64,000 bases of DNA from Paralvinella palmiformis (taxonomy: Eukaryota; Annelida; Polychaeta; Terebellida; Alvinellidae). Shown piece after piece: positions 57,420 through 64,000 of this stretch. The notes beneath the pieces are model-generated. The model saw nothing but the letters and a program-made list of their open reading frames with translations. It did not search any database and was not told the DNA's origin. Where the stretch lies: NCBI GenBank assembly GCA_025642065.1, contig JAODUP010001045.1, positions 80,528-144,527 of the forward strand, given 5' to 3'. Both the position numbers and the translations under genes were made by a program. Each line of letters opens with the position of its first letter. Position 1 is the stretch's first letter.

Positions 57420-59640
57420 TATATCTCAGTTATCATCTTAGATATATCTGATCTAAATTAGCATAAATGATATGATATTTATAATACAGAAGTATAAAAA
57501 AATGTAGTAATAATGAAATTGGAGAAGTTGAAGCTACAAGCCTGATGACCTTTAACAAACATTCGTCTACTAATATCAACAAAAACAGCAAGTAAATATT
57601 GCACAGCCAGCTGAGCATACATTTCCAATATTTGTCATGGATTAAAATGCAGTGGGAGGGCCACTGAAAACAGTACTGGCCTGTTTTAGTACTAACTTTT
57701 CCATCAGTCCATATAAAAAAAACATAATGATGGTGATAACCAATCAGAATTGAGCTTTTAACACCACAGATTTCTGAAAGATGCCATCACAGTTATGAAA
57801 GCTTAAATTTGATTGGCTTATTTATTTGGGGCTCTTGAAAATGCTACCCAGGGTGTGGATATTAAATCATCTTCAACCTGTCTGTAATATTTTTTTGTTT
57901 TAGCAGCTTTTACTATTAATTATTGTAATAAGATGTCCGGAAATGTAATTATTCTAAGTTTGATAAGATTCTTGTCCTGTTTCGATCATTGCCAAAAATA
58001 TCTATTCGCGCATGAAACATAAAAACACGAGTCCATGTGGTTTGGGTTCGATTCAAGTGGATGAATTTTTTAACACTTGATCCACTCAAGTATTTGATTA
58101 TTTGTTGAAACAGTCACATTACATAAAATAATCAGTTATTTTATGTGCTTTCTGCGTTTGAACTAAAGTGCTGTGAGCAATATGATTCTATTATTTCAGT
58201 CCCGGATTGCACCACTTGCACCCTAATTAAAAATAATTTCAATTTCTTGGGTGGAAAAACTCTCCAACACCTCACCAGTGAAGGGAGACACAGAGAGAGA
58301 GAGATAGTAGTAGTAGTGGTGATAGTAGTAGTATTAGTAGTAGTAGTAAACAATAGTAACTTGATATAATACTATTAATAATAAATTTTCATATATTTAT
58401 TATGGTGTTTTGGAAGACAATTATTCTATTATTCATGTCACCGAATAACAATATGATGACGAGACAATCAAATAAAATTATATTGTGAACAAAGTACATC
58501 ATTAAAAAAAAAATTATACTAATTCATGCTGTCAACTAATATCATCACTCAGTTAACATTTTTTAGTTGCACTTTTTGGGATAACAGTTTTCTGTAATAA
58601 ACTTGAAAATACACAAACAAACTGAGTTCCTACATATGTCTTTATGCTGGCAGGTGAAATGGTTGTGATGTAAAGTGGTGTACGACCCTCGGTAGGTTGG
58701 CCTGAAATCTGCTGGGTTTACCTGGATGTATGTACATTTTGCTTCTCTAAAAATTGTATGGTAAGATTAGAATATATATTGCATTTACCATCATATCTCT
58801 ATCATAGTCTATGGATTATAATATAGACATCGACATACAGATGGGCTAGTGAAATGGTGCAGTGATTAATGCATTGTGCACCAAACCTTTGGGTTGTGAG
58901 TTCAAATATGACCCATAGCTGTGTTTGTGGGATGTTTTTCTAGATACTAGTGATATATCCTTGCTGCGACCAGTGCTGAGGCTAATTAATTCAATCAATG
59001 AACTAAAATACACTTAAGTAAACACAATACTTTACACAGAATTGATTCGAAGTCCTGATGGTTCCTATGATTAAAAACACTGAATTAAAATCATGAATAG
59101 TTTTACCAAGCCAGACCTATTGCCTATGTGTGTGTGAACATAATCTGAAATGTATTCAAATTATGCATGGACTTCCCAGTGTTTCAGTCGTTATGAATTA
59201 TATGTCATATTAAAACGTGTCTGAATGTGAAAAAATATGAAATAATAACAATAAAGGTATCTCTTTAGAGTGATAAAAGCTGGGTTTTTAAAGAGCCTCG
59301 TAATACATGATCTGAATAAATTTATAAATTTTTTATAATGTACAAAATATATTCATAAGAATCAACATCCTGATGGATCAAATTCATCAGCAAATTCATT
59401 GCTGATAAAGAAGAGCTCTATAAGAATTAATATCGTAGTAAAGAGAGATAATATAACAATACTAAAAATACTGAAATAAATTATTTTCCAAACCAAACAG
59501 ATGGTACGTTAGATAAAAGCCTGCAATCTGACAGACTTTCCTGAATTATATTTGGCTATACTTTTTTGGTTTTCTAATAAAAGAATTCAGCGTGCTATCC
59601 AGTTTGTTTGCTTTCTAATTAAAAGATACATTTATTGACA
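57420..59640. other. Non-coding stretch
   Basis: Intronic if the 55.6-kb UTR exon is real. A (TAG)n tract at 58300-58350 makes Val-rich and Thr-rich frames on the two strands. No further exon recognised. Confidence 0.4.
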
Positions 59641-59671
59641 TATCAACCGTTATTACAGCAAAGGCTCGGTG

Positions 59672-59909
59672 ATGAAGTCCTATAAGAGTGCCGTGGTTAT
59701 CATTCCACCAGAGAGTCTGTGGCAACAAATACAAGATATAAGACAGTAAGTATACTGGGACCTCATTATCCCTGTTGTTCATTCAGATAGCTGGCTACGT
59801 CTTATTTGCGGTTAATCTGTGGCTGCTATTTTCAAAACGACTTCTACTTGTAATGTCAGAGAATCAATAGTTACACACAATATGAAGATGTCACTAAATA
59901 AACTTTGAG

Positions 59910-59949
<40 letters not shown>

Positions 59950-59964
59950 GAGTTTAAAGGAAAA

Positions 59965-60003
<39 letters not shown>

Positions 60004-60450
60004 TACACCTAGTTCACTGCATGATAACTCGAGGGAACAAACAGCACACATGCTAGGGAATGAAATGCACATAAAGCATGTTAATCAAATTAATTTATTC
60101 AGCCAATGCGTAACTTCATTTTGTCATTGCTCACAACAACTACCGTGAACATTTGAACCAATTCAGTGTCACAAATTAGCCGCCTGTGTTTTCATACTTC
60201 GTGCCCAACAAAATAATGCGTTCCAATGATCAATGCCCTATCAGAGTGAGAGTTGCTATTAATTGGGTTGTGCTTTGCATTGTAATTAGATCAAGATCTA
60301 TGTTATGGCAGTAAAAAAACCACAAGGAAACTGAATCTTTGTTTACTGGAACAATTAATTCTCGGTTTGGTTTAGTTTATTACTTGTGAAAATTACACCT
60401 TATTATTTATATTCATATTCTTTATTATCCTTATGTTTATTATGGTGATT

Positions 60451-60488
<38 letters not shown>

Positions 60489-60595
60489 CACAATTTGTAA
60501 ATAATAAAGCGCAATGCTGGTTACATAAAACATTACCAGTGATTGATTCAACAATCTACATGATTTAAAAAGGAAAACAAGTGCGCATTAATGAT

Positions 60596-60634
<39 letters not shown>

Positions 60635-62310
60635 ACACCCCACAGCTTTGTCGGTTTATTTAATTTGAATTTATTTGGAATAATATTATTCCCACGTGAG
60701 AATGGTATCATTTAAATGAAAATGCACACAATATGATGGGCTTTGATTTGTTATGGAGAAAACATTATCAATTCGAATGCACACACACACACACACAAAC
60801 ACATGTTGTTAGATTTTCATACTTTCCTTAAACTGGTTCCTGCTATGTACTAAATTTATAATGGTGTGATGTAATTTTACAGAGTTCATGACAAGGCCTA
60901 TGATCGTTGGATGCCACATATTAACTTGGTTTATCCATTCCTGCCCGACGTTAATGCCGGTGATGCATTCCTAGAAGCATCCAGCACAATTGAGAAGGCT
61001 CTGTCCGCCATCCGGCCGTTTAGAGTTCGGTTCACAGCGGATTCGTTTAAGTCCTTCAGGCATAGCAAGAACTCAACACTGTGGCTAAAACCACTGCCTT
61101 TGACTGGAGAGAACGCAGATCAGATTGACGAAATGGAGAAGGGCATCCACGTCATCTCTGGTAGTGATGACAGTGAACATCGAGATGAGCTTTCAGCTGC
61201 TGCTGCAGATATTTCTGATAATTTGGTCCCAGCAGAGAGGAAGATCAATAAGAAAGAGGAGACTAATAATAGACTAGAGACTGCGGATGAGAATTTCGGT
61301 GTGCCGCATCCAGAGCTTATGAAGCTACAACATGTAATAGAGGCGCAGTTTCCCATATTTCAGGTTGGCTATAATTCAGCGATTATTCTTAATTACACCG
61401 ATGACCCAGGATTGGGTTTGGTCAGTTAGTGGATTATGCCTCATTTAATTTCTTTAAGGCATGTATTTTTTACTGGTAACCGTATTTTCCAAATGGAGTA
61501 TATCTGCTTTAAAGAATTAGTCTGCTGTTTTTGTCTAGTTACTATCCAGCTGGCATTAACACAATTACTCCTTTGCTCCATCCCCTCCCTTGCCATCTGG
61601 GCTCATTATCAATGTCAAAGTGAGCCATATCGTGTTTTTTATTCTATAATTACGTTGTTATTAATTGCTATTTTGCCATCAACAAAATTCAACTACCATA
61701 GGACATAGAAATATGTCAAGGACAGTATTATGAGCCATAATATTCATTTTCTGTGGGTTGTGATTTGTTAGTATGTACTCACTGACTGGAGAATATGTTC
61801 CTATCTTGCTATTGTTGTTATCACTTTGATATATGAGGGGCGCCTCCGTGGTCTAGCGGTAGTGTGCTGGACCACAGATCACTATCACCCATTTTCGAAT
61901 CCTAGCGTGGGCATATCTGAAGGGTGTTTTTCGTCTGACTTCGATTCAATACCGTTGGAGGTCGCACGGCCCATTTAGCCTACCATGTGCATCGTCACCA
62001 GCCTGTTGATCCTTCTGTTTTACAGACTGCTGAATCTAACTGATTATGGCTTCCTGAAACCTATTTTATATTTATTTCGGAATTGATTTCATTTTACTTT
62101 CAGGATCTCAGCACTCTGTCAGAACGAGGCTACACACCACACCTGTCCCTTGGTCAGTTCTCAACGAAACGGGTGAATGTCTACCGGGAACAGTTCTCCG
62201 AGAAATGGTCCGATATCGAGTTTGAAGTGGATTGTGTGCATCTGATCAGCCGATATGATTTCCACGATCCATTTCAGATCAGAAAGTCTATCGAAATAGA
62301 ACAAAAATAA
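59672..62310 (+). CDS. 2H phosphoesterase (2'-5' RNA ligase-like), three coding exons
   Basis: Exon 1 59672-59745 (MKSYKSAVVIIPPESLWQQI, donor AGACA|GTAAGT), exon 2 60883-61363 (acceptor taattttacag, donor TTTCAG|GTTGGC), exon 3 62104-62310 (acceptor ttttactttcag). Phases 2 and 0 fit, giving 253 residues. The two family signature motifs are HIN in RWMPHINLVYPF (exon 2) and HLS in GYTPHLSLGQF (exon 3); such pairs bind and act on RNA or nucleotide phosphoesters. An acidic, lysine-rich insertion lies between the lobes at about residues 102-145. The first motif has Asn where Thr or Ser is usual in the superfamily. The substrate cannot be told. The start follows upstream exon sequence (cagcaaaggctcggtg) that is probably 5' UTR. 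Confidence 0.85.
59916..60008. repeat. (TA)n microsatellites in intron 1 of the 2H gene
   Basis: Two TA runs, 59916-59945 and 59970-60006. Confidence 0.9.
60453..60632. repeat. Paired (TA)n microsatellites
   Basis: TA runs at 60453-60483 and 60600-60630. Confidence 0.9.
61838..61997 (+). mobile_element. tRNA-derived SINE family A in intron 2 of the 2H gene
   Basis: Starts gggcgcctccgtggtctagc with an intact A box and a B-box-like tttcgaatcc, and follows the family body to ccatgtgc. The tail is lost. Confidence 0.85.
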
Positions 62311-62590
62311 CGAGTCTTTCATCGGGTAAGACGAAGATGTGGAGCAAGATTCTGGTACCGTCTTCTGGGTAGATTTGAATTTACTCTCATATTTATATAC
62401 CAACCGCCTCATAAGATGGCAAAACAGATGTAAAACAAACTGCTGTATTTGTGTGTATTCTAATTTTACAAGTCAATGTATGTGTATTTATGTGTGTCTG
62501 TGTGCACATGTCCGCATATGCATAGTTTAAGGACTATTGTCGAATCCAAATATTTTCAAATTTGTAGTTGTGCGTGTCGAAGGCATGTGT

Positions 62591-62596
62591 AATAAA
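62591..62596 (+). terminator. Candidate polyadenylation signal of the 2H gene
   Basis: AATAAA 281 bases after the stop codon. Confidence 0.45.
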
Positions 62597-62599
62597 TTC

Positions 62600-63555
62600 T
62601 CATTCAATCTGGTCTGACTTTGTTGTGCTGAACATTATCAATTTAAGCAAAATTTCTGATTTTCCTGTTATGAGAGAAATAAATAACATCCTTAATGGTA
62701 ACAGTCCTGGCATACAACGTTTGCCACTTATGTTGCCAATATCTGAATGGGATTGATATGGGATCTACAACAACATGCCACTCCCAACAGCATGGTCCAT
62801 GTTTAAAACAGAACCATCCGCACCAATAATGATTATGGAGGATGGCACATGCATCAGCTCAACTCAACACACACAGAAGCAACCAGTTAAGCCTATCACA
62901 AACTCTTATACGTAACAAAAAAACCCACATATATAATGCTTTTGCAATTAAGTCTCTCGTATACTTTTTACATTACAAAAAATAATCATATATATTACTT
63001 TCAAATATCATAGTGGGGGAAGCGTCTGGAAAATCTGGGGCAATCTTGTACGTTGCAGGGTGATTAGTTGTATATAGGTCGATTATAGTCTTGTGGGACG
63101 AATAGTCTTGTTTGTCATTTTTTTCTTCAAAGTTTGCTAGCACTGAATCAGCTGCCACCTGTTGATGTAGTCATATCGATCATAATGTATGCATAAATAT
63201 TACAGAAAAGTCAATTACAAAATCTTCAGTCAGACAATATTTGTATAGCGTCTATCATATGGTTTCATGTCATGATTTCGATCAATAATATCAGATTAGT
63301 TTATAATTACCTGGAATAGTGCCAATATGAACAGGAAATAAGTGAAATATATACTTTAAAGGAATATTTACATGGAAATATTGCGCAACAATCATACACT
63401 GCATATTCTGGTATCTGTGAAATTATCCACTCTGTGTTACAGACCCAGTTTAAATATGTGCAGTTGTAAATAGTTGCACTATATAAACACACTGGTTGAT
63501 TAGTGAATATTAAAATTGCTTTGGAGAATGCATGCAGCACAAGAATGTATAATTA

Positions 63556-63593
<38 letters not shown>

Positions 63594-64000
63594 CTAAATG
63601 ATACAAATTAGAGAGTTGTTACACTGCCACCAAAATGCCTGTATATTACAGTAAACTCTACTCTGCGATAAACTAATTCAACTTATTCACGACATTGTCT
63701 GATTAGGTTACATATACGACTTAGCATTCGATACCATCGCATATGACAGTTATTCAACTGTATTATGTTTAACTAGGTCAAACATCTGCCTGATATTATT
63801 AGTCGCAGCACTGTGACAAAAGGACGTAGTTCAAGCGGTATACAAACTCGGGTAATGATGAACCACTTAATATTGTTACACCGAAGAGGACTCGTCCGAA
63901 TCATTATATAATACAATATACAGCAGTAGATATCTGGGAAAAGCTGTTACCGTGGACAAGTGGCCACTTACTGTGACTACTAAATATAATATACCATTCT
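62600..64000. other. Non-coding stretch at window end
   Basis: AT-rich, with a (TA)n run at 63560-63591. Open frames at 63158-62973 and 63540-63307 have no splice or motif support. Confidence 0.45.

Noticed and set aside
1..64000. CRISPR arrays, bacterial operons, ribosomal RNA genes
   Set aside because: No spaced identical repeats, Shine-Dalgarno-led gene runs or rRNA blocks; the sequence is plainly animal nuclear DNA.

Overview
The window looks like AT-rich, repeat-laden animal nuclear DNA, most likely from a lophotrochozoan and plausibly a mollusc or gastropod. The clues are spliced genes with GT-AG introns, tRNA-derived SINEs, CR1/Jockey-type LINEs, many small inverted-repeat DNA elements and long (TA)n tracts. 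The taxonomic call is inference; nothing in the sequence names the organism. Very little of the window is coding, and most open frames are repeat-derived or accidental. I rebuilt five spliced genes by hand from splice sites, reading phase and family motifs. Layout, left to right: (1) 1-8.4 kb holds transposon remnants: a decayed LINE with a PHD-finger ORF1, a possible solo LTR, and a decayed element with a PHD finger on one strand and an unidentified protein on the other. (2) 9.5-10.6 kb (minus) is a three-exon secreted apple/PAN plus F5/8C (discoidin) lectin-like gene; one splice acceptor appears to be lost. (3) 10.6-18.5 kb holds simple repeats, a hAT BED-finger remnant and a LINE remnant. 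(4) 18.96-19.7 kb (minus) is a two-exon CD225/dispanin (IFITM-like) membrane protein. (5) 20-32.6 kb holds LINE pieces, a CACGTA-rich element and a run of MITEs. (6) 32.7-54.0 kb (minus) carries exons for the N-terminal part of a cytoplasmic dynein 1 intermediate chain (DYNC1I-like, 'short wing'), including the light-chain docking exon. (7) 37.3-45.7 kb (plus) lies antisense inside a 15.7-kb intron of the dynein gene. It holds a complete four-exon gene for a small secreted protein with a signal peptide, four amphipathic helices and intron phases 1-0-0, the arrangement of vertebrate IL-6/LIF/CNTF-type class I cytokine genes. This is the most interesting object in the window. (8) 55.5-62.6 kb (plus) is a three-coding-exon 2H phosphoesterase (2'-5' RNA ligase-like) gene, divergent from the dynein start. 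The rest is AT-rich non-coding DNA. The genes do not form an operon-like unit. The cytokine-like, IFITM-like and lectin-like genes are all plausible immune or secretory accessory genes, while the dynein and 2H genes look like housekeeping genes.
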